DNA of 64,000 bases, taken from the NCBI RefSeq assembly GCF_002741105.1, contig NZ_NIQU01000003.1, positions 1-64,000 of the forward strand, in the 5' to 3' direction. Made by a program: the position numbers and the translations under genes. Shown here piece by piece: positions 28,818 to 37,775 of this stretch. Below the pieces are notes generated by a model. That model had not been told where the DNA came from, ran no database searches, and worked only from the letters and a program-made list of their open reading frames with translations. Numbering within the stretch: the stretch's first letter is position 1; every line of letters begins with the position of its first letter. This DNA is from Pseudomonas sediminis (GTDB lineage: Bacteria > Pseudomonadota > Gammaproteobacteria > Pseudomonadales > Pseudomonadaceae).

Positions 28818-29611
28818 GACTCTCGATCAGCCATGACACCACCTACCGCTACGATGACCAGGTACGCGCCAGTATTCAGTACTTGCGCCTGACCCCGCAT
28901 GACAGCGAACGCCAGCAGGTGCTCAGTTGGCAGCTCGATCTGCCGCGCCCGGTGCACGCGCAGCTCGACCCTTACGGCAACATTCTGCACGTGCTGACCC
29001 TGGACGAGCCGCACGAGTCCATCGTCATCGGCGCCCGCGGCCAGGTGGAGATCGACGAAACCTGCGAGGCCGAGCACGAGCGCCAGTCAGCGCTGCCGTT
29101 CTTGCGCTTCACCCGTCTGACCCAGGCCGATGAGGCCATTCGTGAGTTCGCCGCGCAGCAAAGCAAGGCGCGCGTGGATCGCACTGGCCTGATCGACCTG
29201 ATGCATGCGCTTAACGCCCACATTGCCTATCAGCCCGGTACCACCGAAGTGGACACCAGTGCCGCTGAGGCCTTCGCCAGCCGCCGTGGCGTCTGCCAGG
29301 ATCACACTCATGCCTTCCTCGCCTGCGCGCGCAGCCTGGGCGTGCCAGCGCGCTATGTGTCGGGCTATCTCTATACCGACGATGCCGAGCACCTGGCCAG
29401 CCACGCCTGGGCCGAGGCCTGGGTCGGTGATGCTTGGTACAGCTTCGACGTGACCAACTGCCTGGCGCGCCCGGAGCGACATCTGAAGCTGGCAGTCGGC
29501 CTGGATTACCTCGATGCCTGCCCGGTACGTGGCATGCGCCGCGGTGGCGGTTGCGAGCAAATGCATGCGCAGGTGCAGGTGGCGCCACTGCTGCAGGTGC
29601 GTCAGCAGTGA
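28814..29611 (+). CDS. Transglutaminase-like cysteine protease family protein
   Basis: A 265-residue protein with an N-terminal bacterial transglutaminase-like beta domain (LSISHDTTYRYDDQVRAS) and a papain-fold core. The catalytic triad is visible as Cys in SRRGVCQDHTH, His in ASHAWAEAW and Asp in YSFDVTN. Such proteins are thought to cleave or transfer an amide bond, possibly of the peptide made by the ATP-grasp partner. The ATG overlaps the alpha-E stop. A strong hairpin follows at once, ending the operon. Confidence 0.93.
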   Translation: MRLSISHDTTYRYDDQVRASIQYLRLTPHDSERQQVLSWQLDLPRPVHAQLDPYGNILHVLTLDEPHESIVIGARGQVEIDETCEAEHERQSALPFLRFTRLTQADEAIREFAAQQSKARVDRTGLIDLMHALNAHIAYQPGTTEVDTSAAEAFASRRGVCQDHTHAFLACARSLGVPARYVSGYLYTDDAEHLASHAWAEAWVGDAWYSFDVTNCLARPERHLKLAVGLDYLDACPVRGMRRGGGCEQMHAQVQVAPLLQVRQQ

Positions 29612-29653
29612 AAACAGTCATGGTCCCGCCTTTTGGCAGGGCCATGACTGTTT
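29612..29653. terminator. Bidirectional terminator
   Basis: AAACAGTCATGG and CCATGACTGTTT form a perfect 12-base outer stem with further GC pairing inside, between the transglutaminase stop and the convergent ankyrin gene. A and T runs flank it on both strands. Confidence 0.85.
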
Positions 29654-29663
29654 CTGGAAAGGA

Positions 29664-30617
29664 TCAGCTCTCGATAAGTGCGCTTGGTAGTGAAAGTGTC
29701 TCTGTGAAGTACTGCTTCGCAGGCGTGCCGTCACGCAGCAGTTCATATAATTCGTTCTTTCCTAGCTTTGACTGGTTGAAGTAGAAGGCTCGGAGCTCTG
29801 CAATAGTTTCAATGCTGGTGGCTATGGATATTTCCCGCCCTTTTATATGCTTTTTAAGAGCAGGCTTGAGTGATTCTATGTCTTGATTTTTTATGATGGA
29901 GATGGGCGATTTTCCATCCTTGTCTCTCTCCCATGGGTTCCCACTGTTGTTTATTAGTAGCTTGAGGGTATTGAGGTGCTTCTCACCATCCCACTTGTCG
30001 TGTGTGAGTTCTGCAATGATATGGAGTTCTGTTTTTCCCGTTAAAGGGTCTTTTCGCCCTACCTCCGCGCCGGCCTTGATTAGGGAGTTGATCATTTGCT
30101 GGGCGTTTGAAGGAAATATGCTTTTGAATGAATCGATGGCTAGGCGTATCAGCGTCTTTTCTGAATACTGATCAATTTTCGTGTTCGCTCCGCTATCACA
30201 GAGGTTTTTTATTGCACCGACTTTTCCAATCTCGCAGGCAAATATTAGAGGTGTTTTTCGTTCATTATTGATCGGGTCAATCTGGGCGCCTGCATCTAGG
30301 AGTAGCTTTATCGAGCTATTGCTACCTTCAACTGCCATGTGTATTGGGGTGTTTCCGTCCTCGTCTATGGCCGCAATATTTGCTCCTACAGAAATAAGGA
30401 ACTTGACTATATGATGATTGCCCGAGAGGCAGGCGAGGTGTAGTGCGGTTCTACCATGTCTGGTTCTAGCCTCTAATTCGGCGCCAGCAACGAGCAGTGC
30501 TTTAACGTCTTCGTTTTTGGCGCACTCGTCCATAGCTGCGTGATGCAAAGGATAGTAGCCATCCTCGTCAGGAGTATTAGCAGATTCGGGGCGATTGGTG
30601 ATTGGCGAAAGTTCCAT
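29664..30617 (-). CDS. Ankyrin repeat protein, AT-rich
   Basis: A 317-residue protein with about four clear ankyrin repeats at residues 18-149: DGYYPLHHAAMDECAKNEDV, HGRTALHLACLSGNHHIVKF, DGNTPIHMAVEGSNSSIKLL and RKTPLIFACEIGKVGAIKNL. Two or three degenerate repeats follow, then a tail with no recognised motif. It has no signal peptide. The gene and the 130 bases before it are clearly richer in A and T than everything round them and use codons such as AAA, ATA and TTA freely, so it is likely acquired. Ankyrin proteins bind other proteins; the partner is unknown. It is a single gene, with no neighbour of similar composition. Confidence 0.85.
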   Translation of the reverse strand: MELSPITNRPESANTPDEDGYYPLHHAAMDECAKNEDVKALLVAGAELEARTRHGRTALHLACLSGNHHIVKFLISVGANIAAIDEDGNTPIHMAVEGSNSSIKLLLDAGAQIDPINNERKTPLIFACEIGKVGAIKNLCDSGANTKIDQYSEKTLIRLAIDSFKSIFPSNAQQMINSLIKAGAEVGRKDPLTGKTELHIIAELTHDKWDGEKHLNTLKLLINNSGNPWERDKDGKSPISIIKNQDIESLKPALKKHIKGREISIATSIETIAELRAFYFNQSKLGKNELYELLRDGTPAKQYFTETLSLPSALIES

Positions 30618-30747
30618 TTTATCTATTCCGTTCTAATTTGTAGGTAGAGCTAGCTTGGCTGTGTGTTTTTGATTTGCATAGCTTGGTTTCTGTTGTTGCT
30701 CTGTTCTATTTTCAGGTTTCTTGGTTTCTTGGGGCCTGAGGGTCTAT

Positions 30748-31548
30748 CTAGCGGGAGATCTTTCTCCCTGACATATGCTTTAGGTAGGCAATTAGCTCTC
30801 TCAGCTCGGCATCGCTAAGAGTCTTTGCATCAAATTCCGGCATACGCCCCTGCGGCCAGCGCCGCAAGCTCTGTGGGTCGCGGATGTAGCGCTGTAGAAA
30901 ATCGCCTGTGAAATATTCGGTCGGGTTGTGCGGAATGTTCAGGTCCGGCCCGAACTCGGAATCACCCGCGCCATTGAGGCGATGACAGGCCATGCAGTTC
31001 TTCTGGTAGACGGCGAAACCCGCCTGCACCTCAGCATTGGCATCCGTCGCCGGGAGCAGGGCAGGGAAGCGCTGTTCGACAGCGGCCAGCTGACGAATCC
31101 GGGCGACCTGAAAGGGCCACTGCTCGGGGCCGATCTGGCTGGCAGAAGGATCGGTCCAGACCAGGTAGAAAGGTCCCGCGCTGGGTTTGCCCTGTGCCAG
31201 CGGCGGCCAGGGATGCTCGGGATCTTCGATGGCCAGCCAGGCTTTTGCACCTTCTTTGGCCAAGAGAATCGAGGCTGGCAGTTCCGCGGCAAAACCGTCG
31301 AGCGCCACGGCCTGGAGATGGTCGCCGGGCTCGATACCCTCCAGCAGCGTACTGATCGGCACGGCGCGGTAGTGCATGGGGCGCTTGTAGCTGACGTCAT
31401 CGATGATCTCGATATCGCGCGCTTGCGGGTGCTCGAGCAGTTCGCTGCTGCTCCAGGCGCGTCGGCCATCGTTGAGTTGCACCTCGAACTCGGCCGCCTG
31501 GGCCACGCCGCTCAGGATGACCACAGTCAGCAGCAGGGCAGCTCTCAT
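30748..31548 (-). CDS. Periplasmic c-type cytochrome
   Basis: A 266-residue exported protein. The signal peptide MRAALLLTVVILSGVAQAAE is followed by a domain of about 130 residues (DIEIIDDVSYKRPMHYRAVP) that I do not recognise, though its layout recalls molybdopterin-oxidoreductase-like domains. The C-terminal third is a class I cytochrome c with CMACH and the later methionine candidate in PQGRMPEFD. Its ATG overlaps the rhodanese stop as ATGA, so the pair is cotranscribed. A role in periplasmic sulfur or electron transfer is likely but undefined. Confidence 0.85.
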   Translation of the reverse strand: MRAALLLTVVILSGVAQAAEFEVQLNDGRRAWSSSELLEHPQARDIEIIDDVSYKRPMHYRAVPISTLLEGIEPGDHLQAVALDGFAAELPASILLAKEGAKAWLAIEDPEHPWPPLAQGKPSAGPFYLVWTDPSASQIGPEQWPFQVARIRQLAAVEQRFPALLPATDANAEVQAGFAVYQKNCMACHRLNGAGDSEFGPDLNIPHNPTEYFTGDFLQRYIRDPQSLRRWPQGRMPEFDAKTLSDAELRELIAYLKHMSGRKISR

Positions 31549-31904
31549 TCGCGATGCTCCAGCAGTGGTCGTAGTTCGTCATAGGCACCGGCATTGATCA
31601 CCTGGCTATAGCCCATTTCCTCGAGGCTCTGCTGGGCGATGGCGGAGCGGCGACCGCTGCGGCAGTAGAGCACTAGGGGGCGATCTTTGTCCGGGGCGAC
31701 ACTGGCGATCTGGGCGGCTATATCTTCATGGCCGATACGGATGGCGCCGGGCAGTGCACCTTCTGCGAATTCTTCGGCGCTACGCACGTCGATCAGCAGG
31801 CTGTCGCTGCGCTGCAAGGCGGAGATGGCGGCGGCCTGATCGATTTCACTGGCATGGGCAGTGAGCAGAGCGAACAGGCTGGTGAGCAGGAGAATCAGGC
31901 GCAT
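31545..31904 (-). CDS. Exported rhodanese-like protein
   Basis: A 119-residue single-domain sulfurtransferase. The signal peptide MRLILLLTSLFALLTAHASE is cleaved to leave one rhodanese domain with LLIDVRSAEEFAEG and the active loop LYCRSGRRS, whose Cys carries the persulfide. Such exported rhodaneses act on thiosulfate-like sulfur in the periplasm. ATG at 31904 is chosen because it opens the signal peptide. It is coupled to the cytochrome c gene that follows. Confidence 0.88.
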   Translation of the reverse strand: MRLILLLTSLFALLTAHASEIDQAAAISALQRSDSLLIDVRSAEEFAEGALPGAIRIGHEDIAAQIASVAPDKDRPLVLYCRSGRRSAIAQQSLEEMGYSQVINAGAYDELRPLLEHRE

Positions 31905-31998
31905 GGCAGACCCCAGAGCGAATTGATAGGACCCGGCATCATTGCCCGAGCCTTTTGTGCAGTCTAGGATGCCTCGCTCGACGTGACGGGGGTAGTAG

Positions 31999-32886
31999 AT
32001 GTTAGCCGAGTTGTTCGCCGTTCTGGCTCCGGTACTGATTGCGGCAGGCATTGGCTACGGCTGGGTGCGCAGCGGTCACCAGTACCCCACTGATTTCATC
32101 GCGCGCTTGGTGCTCAATGTCGGTACGCCTTGCCTGGTGCTGTCTACCCTGAGCCGTGCCGAGCTGGATGCTGGGGCCTTCTCGCAAATGGCCCTGGCCT
32201 GCGTGCTGGTGACCTCGTGCATGGGGCTGGTCGGCTGGCTGCTGAGTCGCCTGTTCGGCCTGGACTGGAAAGTGCTGGTACCGGCCTACCTGTTCCCGAA
32301 CTCGGGCAACATGGGCCTGCCCATGGCCCTGTTCGCCTTCGGTGAGCCTGGCCTGGCATTGGCGGTGGCATTTTTCCTGGTGCTGTCGGTGGGGCATTTC
32401 AGTATCGGCATGCTGCTCTCCGGAGCAGCGGCTTCAGTCAAGGGACTGTTGCTCAACCCGATCATGATCAGCCTGGCGCTGGTGTTGCCAGTGCTGTTTC
32501 TCGATGTTGAATTGCCGCGCTGGCTGGCTAATACCGTCGACCTGTTGGGTGGCATGACCATCCCGCTGATGTTGATCACGCTGGGGGTGTCACTGGCCAG
32601 TATCCGTGTGCAGCACCTGGGTAACGGCCTAGTGCTGGGATTGCTGCGCATTCTCTGTGGTGCGGCGCTGGGCTGGATCATCGGCTGGGCAATTGGCTTG
32701 CAGCCGTTGGCGCATGCCGTATTGGTGCTGCAGTCGTCGATGCCAGTGGCGGTGTTCAATTACCTGTTCGCGGTGCGCGCAGGCCGTTCACCTGAGCAAG
32801 TCGCGAGTCTGGTGCTGTGCTCGACACTGCTGGCCTTCGTGCTGATTCCACTGCTGCTGGCGTGGTGGATACCCGCACTGCGCTGA
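31999..32886 (+). CDS. AEC-family transporter
   Basis: A 295-residue permease of the auxin efflux carrier family with about ten helices in two halves. The first half starts LAELFAVLAPVLIAAGIGYGW; conserved TPCLVLSTLSRAEL and FPNSGNMGLPMALFAFGE carry the family's proline and asparagine motifs, and PLMLITLGVSLA marks the second half. Substrates of bacterial members include malonate and other carboxylates, and amino acids; none can be chosen here. It is divergent from the rhodanese gene and stands alone. Confidence 0.92.
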   Translation: MLAELFAVLAPVLIAAGIGYGWVRSGHQYPTDFIARLVLNVGTPCLVLSTLSRAELDAGAFSQMALACVLVTSCMGLVGWLLSRLFGLDWKVLVPAYLFPNSGNMGLPMALFAFGEPGLALAVAFFLVLSVGHFSIGMLLSGAAASVKGLLLNPIMISLALVLPVLFLDVELPRWLANTVDLLGGMTIPLMLITLGVSLASIRVQHLGNGLVLGLLRILCGAALGWIIGWAIGLQPLAHAVLVLQSSMPVAVFNYLFAVRAGRSPEQVASLVLCSTLLAFVLIPLLLAWWIPALR

Positions 32887-32926
32887 ACGCGCTACGGCGT
32901 CTGCGCAGTTGCGGGGACGGTGGGGA

Positions 32927-33022
32927 TCAACTGACCAGACGGGTCAGATTGGGAAGGATCAGGATGACCGCTGTGGCGAAAAGGATGACGCCAGCCTGGC
33001 GGTATTTCGGCTGTTTGAACAT
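32927..33022 (-). CDS. Small single-helix membrane peptide, 31 residues
   Basis: MFKQPKYRQAG is followed by VILFATAVILILPNLTRLV and a stop: a positively charged start and one membrane helix. An AAAGGCATACGGCC tract precedes the ATG at 33022. I know similar 30-35 residue peptides in pseudomonads but no function. Codon use is regular and the reading frame ends just past the transporter gene on the opposite strand. It is too short for most gene finders. Confidence 0.6.
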   Translation of the reverse strand: MFKQPKYRQAGVILFATAVILILPNLTRLVS

Positions 33023-33477
33023 GGCCGTATGCCTTTTGTTGTTATGGGTGTGGCGTCGAGCGCCTGCCGCACTGCCTGGTGGGTCGCTGCGTCACGCCTG
33101 GGCGTTGTTCTGACTCACCGCCCCGGCATGACCCGGCGGCGGCTCCCTGCGCCGCTTTGTGCAAGGGCGCATGTGTAACTCTAGGGTTGGTGTCACAACT
33201 TCCTTAGATGACTTGGTTTCTAGCCGAGGCCTGTTAAAACGTTCGAGCTATGTGCGCCTTCGCAGGACATGCCGCAGGCCTTGAGACAGAGCGCTTGCTT
33301 GCTGGGGCCACTGCCAACCCGGCAACCGACCGTTCGTCTGAGCTCAGTGGTCAATGGCGCTGAGCGCTTCGGTCATTGAGCCACGGCGTCTCGGCGCTAT
33401 GGTAAGCAGGCTCAATAAGAACAGGTGTGGCCGGAGCATGATGTTCCGCCAGCGCCGTAATAGTCTCCGAGGACGCC
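33023..33477. other. Intergenic region before the beta-oxidation genes
   Basis: No gene is supported. The stretch has the likely promoter of the thiolase operon, including AAAACGTTCGAGC near 33237, and the ribosome binding site GAGGACGCC next to the ATG at 33478. Nothing repeated or structured stands out. Confidence 0.4.
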
Positions 33478-34683
33478 ATGACCGAAGCATATATTTTCGA
33501 CGCGGTGCGCACGCCCCGTGGCAAGGGCAAGAAGGACGGCGCGCTGTACAGCGTCAAGCCTGTTCAACTGGTTGCCGGCCTGCTGAACGCCCTGCAAGTG
33601 CGCAATGATCTGGACACCAGTCAGGTGGATGACATCGTTCTCGGTTGCGTGACGCCGGTGGGCGATCAGGGTGCCGTTATCGCCAAGACCGCTGCCATGG
33701 TCGCGGACTGGGACGTCAGCGTGGCAGGTGTGCAGCTCAACCGTTTCTGTGCGTCTGGGTTGGAGGCGGTGAACCTGGGGGCGATGAAGGTGCGCTCCGG
33801 CTTCGAAGATCTGGTGGTGGTCGGAGGTGTGGAATCCATGTCGCGCATCCCCATGGGCTCCGACGGCGGTGCCTGGGTGATGGACCCGGAAACCAACATC
33901 CACAGCAATTTCGTGCCGCAGGGTATCGGCGCCGACCTGATCGCCACCCTCGAAGGCTTCAGCCGCGCCGATGTCGACGCCTTCGCCCTGCGTTCGCAGC
34001 AGAAGGCGGCGCGTGCCAGCGCCGATGGTTCGTTCGCCAAGTCGCTGGTGCCGGTCGCCGACCAGAACGGCATCGTGCTGCTCGACCATGACGAGTTCAT
34101 TCGCGGCGATTCGACCCTGGAAGGCCTCGGCAAGCTCAAGCCGAGCTTCGAGATGATGGGACAGATGGGCTTCGACTCCACCGCGCTGCGCGTCTACAGC
34201 CATGTCGAGCGTATCGAGCACGTGCACACGCCCGGCAACAGCTCGGGCATCGTCGATGGTGCGGCGCTGATGTTGATCGGCTCCGAGGCCAAGGGCAAGG
34301 AGCTGGGCCTGAAACCACGCGCGCGTATCGTCGCGGCGGCAGTGACCAGCACTGACCCGACCATCATGCTCACCGGCCCAGCACCGGCCACGCGCAAGGC
34401 GCTGGCCAAGGCGGGGCTGTCCATCGACGACATCGACCTGTTCGAGGTCAACGAGGCCTTCGCCTCGGTGGTGATGAAGTTCATGAAGGACATGGGCGTG
34501 AGCGAGGACAAGGTCAACGTCAACGGTGGCTCCATCGCCATGGGCCATCCGCTCGGCGCCACTGGCTGCGCCATTCTCGGCACGCTGCTCGACGAGCTCG
34601 AAAAACGTCAGCTGCGCTACGGCCTGGCCACGCTCTGCGTCGGCGGCGGCATGGGTATCGCAACGATTATTGAAAGAGTTTGA
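33478..34683 (+). CDS. Acetyl-CoA C-acetyltransferase (thiolase)
   Basis: A 401-residue thiolase. The nucleophilic Cys is in [11 protein letters not shown], the [14 protein letters not shown] block carries the His, and the second Cys lies in LCVGGGMG. The N-terminal [19 protein letters not shown] matches FadA-like enzymes that work with a FadJ-type partner. It cleaves 3-ketoacyl-CoA to acetyl-CoA in beta-oxidation. The FadB-like gene follows by 16 bases, forming an operon separate from the classical fadBA. Confidence 0.94.
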   Translation: MTEAYIFDAVRTPRGKGKKDGALYSVKPVQLVAGLLNALQVRNDLDTSQVDDIVLGCVTPVGDQGAVIAKTAAMVADWDVSVAGVQLNRFCASGLEAVNLGAMKVRSGFEDLVVVGGVESMSRIPMGSDGGAWVMDPETNIHSNFVPQGIGADLIATLEGFSRADVDAFALRSQQKAARASADGSFAKSLVPVADQNGIVLLDHDEFIRGDSTLEGLGKLKPSFEMMGQMGFDSTALRVYSHVERIEHVHTPGNSSGIVDGAALMLIGSEAKGKELGLKPRARIVAAAVTSTDPTIMLTGPAPATRKALAKAGLSIDDIDLFEVNEAFASVVMKFMKDMGVSEDKVNVNGGSIAMGHPLGATGCAILGTLLDELEKRQLRYGLATLCVGGGMGIATIIERV

Positions 34684-34699
34684 GGCGGAGATAATAAAA

Positions 34700-36844
34700 A
34701 TGACTGACGCCATCCGTTACGAAAAAGGTCAGGACAATATCGTCGTCCTGACCATAGACATGCCCGGCCAGAGCGCCAACACCATGAACGCGGTCTATCG
34801 CGAAGCCATGGGCCAGGTCGTCGACCGGCTGGAAACGGAAAAGGATTCGCTTGCCGGGGTGATCGTCTCCTCGGCGAAGAAGACCTTCTTCGCCGGCGGT
34901 GACCTCAATGAGCTGATCAAGGTCACCAAGGCCGATGCCCAGGGCTTCTACGAGATGATCCTGAAGATCAAGGGCCAGCTACGCCGCCTGGAAACCCTCG
35001 GCAAGCCGGTGGTTGCCGCCATCAACGGTGCGGCGCTGGGTGGCGGCTGGGAAATTGCCCTGGCCTGTCATCACCGTATCGCCCTGAACGAAAGCCACGT
35101 GCAGCTCGGTTTGCCTGAAGTGACTCTCGGTCTGCTGCCAGGCGGTGGCGGGGTAGTGCGTATGGTGCGCCTGCTCGGTCTGGAAAAGGCGTTGCCGTAT
35201 CTGGCCGAAGGCAAGAAGGTGCGCCCGGACGCGGCGCTCAAGGCCGGTTTGATTCATGAGCTGGCCAGTGATCGCGACGAGATGCTGAGCAAGGCCCGCG
35301 CCTGGATCGTCGCCAACCCGGCCGCCAAACAGCCGTGGGACGTGCAGGGCTACAAGATTCCCGGTGGCACGCCCAGCTCGCCCAACGTGGCGCAGATGCT
35401 GGCCATCGCCCCGAGCGTGTTGCGCGACAAGACCAAGGGCTGCTTCCCGGCGCCGGAGAAGATCATGTGCGCGGCTGTCGAGGGTGCGCAGGTCGATTTC
35501 GACACCGCGCAGATCATCGAGGCGCGCTACTTCACCGAGCTGACCACCGGCCAGGTGGCGAAGAACATGATCGGCACCTTCTGGTTCCAGCTCAACGAAA
35601 TCAACGCTGGCGGCTCGCGCCCACAGGGCTATCCGAAAATCAAGACGAAAAAAGTCGGCGTGCTCGGCGCCGGCATGATGGGCGCCGGCATCGCCTATGT
35701 GTCGGCGGCGGCCGGTATCGAGGTGGTGCTCAAGGACGTGTCCGTCGAAGCGGCCGAGAAGGGCAAGAGCTATTCGGCCAAGTTGCTCGACAAGAAAGTC
35801 GCCAAGGGCCACATGACGGCCGAGCAACGCGAGGCCTTCCTGGCATTGATCAAGGCTACCGATAGCGAGGCGGATTTCGCCGGTTGCGACCTGATCATCG
35901 AAGCCGTATTCGAGGATCGTGCGCTCAAGGGCAAGGTCACCGCGGCAGCCGAAGCTGCTGCGCTGAGCGATGCGGTGATCGCCTCCAACACCTCGACGCT
36001 GCCGATCACCGGCCTGGCGGCTGCCGTGGCCAAACCGGAGAAATTCATCGGCCTGCATTTCTTCAGTCCGGTGGACAAGATGCCGCTGGTGGAAATCATC
36101 CGCGGTGAGCAGACCAGCGATGAAACGCTGGCGCGCGGCTTCGACTACGTCATGCAGATCAAGAAGACGCCCATCGTGGTCAACGACAGTCGCGGCTTCT
36201 TTACCTCGCGGGTGTTCGGCACCTTCACCAACGAAGGCCTGGCCATGCTCGGTGAGGGCGTCAGCGCCGCGATGATCGAGAACGAGGCGCGCAAGGCTGG
36301 CATGCCGGTCGGCCCGCTGGCGATCAGCGACGAAGTGTCGATGAGCCTGATGAACCACATCCGCCAGCAGACCATCAAGGATCTGGCGGCCGAGGGCAAA
36401 TCCATCCCAGAACACCCGGCCTTTGCGGTCATCGACCTCATGCTCAACGAGTACAAGCGTCCGGGCAAAGCGGCGGGCATGGGCTTCTACGACTACCCAG
36501 TAGGAGGCAAGAAGCACCTGTGGCCCGAGCTCAAGGCACGTTTCGAGAAGGCCGATGCGCAGATATCGCAGGAGGACGTGCGCGACCGCATCCTGTTCAT
36601 CCAGGCCATCGAGACGGTGCGCTGCGTGGAAGAGGGCGTCTTGACGTCAGTGGCTGATGCCAATATCGGCTCGATCTTCGGTATCGGCTTCGCCGCCTGG
36701 ACCGGCGGTGCGCTGCAGTTCATCAACCAGTACGGGGTGAAAGACTTCGTCGCCCGTGCGCAGTACCTGGCCGAGCAGTACGGCGAGCGTTTCCTGCCGC
36801 CTGCGCTGTTGCTGGAAAAGGCCGCCAAGGGAGAGGCGTTCTGA
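34700..36844 (+). CDS. FadB/FadJ-like enoyl-CoA hydratase/3-hydroxyacyl-CoA dehydrogenase
   Basis: A 714-residue bifunctional beta-oxidation enzyme. The N-terminal crotonase domain has AGGDLNELIK and NGAALGGGWEIALACHHRIA with LPEVTLGLLPGGGG. The dehydrogenase domain starts at GVLGAGMMGAGIAYVSAAAG, its NAD site, then SNTSTLPI and the catalytic FIGLHFFSPVDKMPLVEII. Length and order are normal. The ATG at 34700 follows GGCGGAG. The product passes its ketoacyl-CoA to the upstream thiolase. The preferred chain length is unknown. Confidence 0.94.
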   Translation: MTDAIRYEKGQDNIVVLTIDMPGQSANTMNAVYREAMGQVVDRLETEKDSLAGVIVSSAKKTFFAGGDLNELIKVTKADAQGFYEMILKIKGQLRRLETLGKPVVAAINGAALGGGWEIALACHHRIALNESHVQLGLPEVTLGLLPGGGGVVRMVRLLGLEKALPYLAEGKKVRPDAALKAGLIHELASDRDEMLSKARAWIVANPAAKQPWDVQGYKIPGGTPSSPNVAQMLAIAPSVLRDKTKGCFPAPEKIMCAAVEGAQVDFDTAQIIEARYFTELTTGQVAKNMIGTFWFQLNEINAGGSRPQGYPKIKTKKVGVLGAGMMGAGIAYVSAAAGIEVVLKDVSVEAAEKGKSYSAKLLDKKVAKGHMTAEQREAFLALIKATDSEADFAGCDLIIEAVFEDRALKGKVTAAAEAAALSDAVIASNTSTLPITGLAAAVAKPEKFIGLHFFSPVDKMPLVEIIRGEQTSDETLARGFDYVMQIKKTPIVVNDSRGFFTSRVFGTFTNEGLAMLGEGVSAAMIENEARKAGMPVGPLAISDEVSMSLMNHIRQQTIKDLAAEGKSIPEHPAFAVIDLMLNEYKRPGKAAGMGFYDYPVGGKKHLWPELKARFEKADAQISQEDVRDRILFIQAIETVRCVEEGVLTSVADANIGSIFGIGFAAWTGGALQFINQYGVKDFVARAQYLAEQYGERFLPPALLLEKAAKGEAF

Positions 36845-36853
36845 GCCTACCTT

Positions 36854-36929
36854 GTAGGGTGTCGCGGGGCCGCCCAGGCCATGCGCACCGCTTAAGCGGA
36901 GTGTCCCCGGTGCGCACGGCGCACCCTAC
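36854..36929. repeat. Inverted repeat with GTAGGGTG arms
   Basis: GTAGGGTG (36854-36861) and CACCCTAC (36922-36929) enclose GGTGCGCA and TGCGCACC segments that also pair. It resembles the repeat at 4548-4615 and lies right after the FadB-like stop. Confidence 0.6.
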
Positions 36930-36937
36930 GGATGCAG

Positions 36938-36959
36938 AAACGGCCCGAAAGGGCCGTTT
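36938..36959. terminator. Bidirectional terminator
   Basis: AAACGGCCC and GGGCCGTTT pair round a GAAA loop with T-runs on both strands, between the FadB-like gene and the convergent PepSY-type gene. Confidence 0.85.
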
Positions 36960-36976
36960 CTCATTGGCTGGCTGAG

Positions 36977-37243
36977 TCAATCGTCCAACTGGTCGCGAAT
37001 CACTGCACCGCTCTTGCCGTCGATACGAAATTCGTGAAGGCGGCCATCCTGTTTCAGGCCTTCGCCTTCCCAGTAACCGTCATTGTCGGCTTCGATTTTG
37101 TGTAGCTCCGTGTAGCCAGCTGCACGTGCCTTGCTCAGAGCCTCGTCGATGTTGATCCAGTCACTGCCGGGGCGATCCGCGAGAGCGTTGCCAGCAAGCA
37201 ACAGGCTGCCGGCGAACAGGGCGATCAGAGTGCGTGTTTGCAT
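36977..37243 (-). CDS. Exported PepSY-domain protein
   Basis: An 88-residue periplasmic protein. The signal peptide MQTRTLIALFAGSLLLAGNALA is followed by one PepSY-like domain: ISIDEALSKA-like INIDEALSKARAAGYTELHKI, then EFRIDGKSGAVIRDQLDD. Small PepSY proteins are thought to hold or inhibit proteases or bind lipids at the envelope; no partner is evident. ATG at 37243 follows GAGGAACTGGCCCC. It is the terminal gene before the bidirectional terminator. Confidence 0.85.
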   Translation of the reverse strand: MQTRTLIALFAGSLLLAGNALADRPGSDWINIDEALSKARAAGYTELHKIEADNDGYWEGEGLKQDGRLHEFRIDGKSGAVIRDQLDD

Positions 37244-37296
37244 GGGGCCAGTTCCTCGTTCCGTGAATGTCACGAGGAGTCTAGACCATCGCTTTC

Positions 37297-37497
37297 TCAC
37301 GCCGCCTGGCACCAGCCCTGACGGATGCACACGGCTTCGTGGATCGCCAGCATCTCGCTATGGCGAGTCGGCATGCGCAGGGTCAACATGCTGCCATCAT
37401 CGAGTTGCAGGGCGGCTTCGGTTTCGAACTGCAGGCTGCCATCTTGCAGGTGGGCGTAGGTGACGCCGTAGGCGTCCAGGCTGAGTTGGCTGTGCAT
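37297..37497 (-). CDS. Hypothetical small protein, second gene of a small-protein operon
   Basis: A 66-residue soluble protein that I do not recognise. Two cysteines lie near the end (EAVCIRQGWCQAA). The body alternates beta-like and charged residues (SLQFETEAALQLDDGSMLTL). ATG at 37497 follows AGGAGAGCCGCC, a strong site, 20 bases after the stop of the 37-residue gene upstream. No signal peptide. Both genes are read from the promoter element at 37705-37744. Confidence 0.7.
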   Translation of the reverse strand: MHSQLSLDAYGVTYAHLQDGSLQFETEAALQLDDGSMLTLRMPTRHSEMLAIHEAVCIRQGWCQAA

Positions 37498-37517
37498 GGC
37501 GGCTCTCCTGGGTTGTG

Positions 37518-37631
37518 TCAGCTCGGACGAACGTCGCGGGCTGGGGCGGCAGCCTGCTCGGGACGAACCGGTACGACGGTCTGGAAGGCGGAAGCGGCGG
37601 CGAAGCTGGCGAGTGCGGCGTAGATGCTCAT
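37518..37631 (-). CDS. Small protein, 37 residues
   Basis: The frame reads MSIYAALASFAAASAFQTVV and then a Pro/Ala/Arg-rich tail ending in DVRPS. The ATG at 37631 follows AAGGAAATCGATC, a strong ribosome binding site, and the stop lies 20 bases before the next gene. The N-terminus could be a weak membrane anchor or signal. I know no family. The gene begins about 91 bases downstream of the CGATAGTTAC core of the promoter element. Confidence 0.55.
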   Translation of the reverse strand: MSIYAALASFAAASAFQTVVPVRPEQAAAPARDVRPS

Positions 37632-37704
37632 GATCGATTTCCTTCTGTGCGATGAGGGCGACTGCCCGATGTGGCGATATTCGCTGCGGGCGTGCAATCA
37701 CAGA

Positions 37705-37744
37705 AGTGAATGGCGTGCATGGTAACTATCGAAGCGGCTGATGA
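37705..37744 (-). promoter_or_regulatory. Shared promoter element, copy 1
   Basis: On the minus strand TCATCA, six bases, TCGATAGTTAC, two bases, TGC, four bases, then CATTCA. The same parts at the same spacing recur at 39209-39248. Its place 80-110 bases before the start codon suits an activator site of LysR type. No regulator gene is adjacent. Confidence 0.6.
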
Positions 37745-37775
37745 AGCGTCGCCACGCACTGACAGGGTAAAGTTT

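Noticed and set aside
34979..36517. 512-codon frame opposite the FadB-like gene
   Set aside because: Shadow frame without any domain signature.
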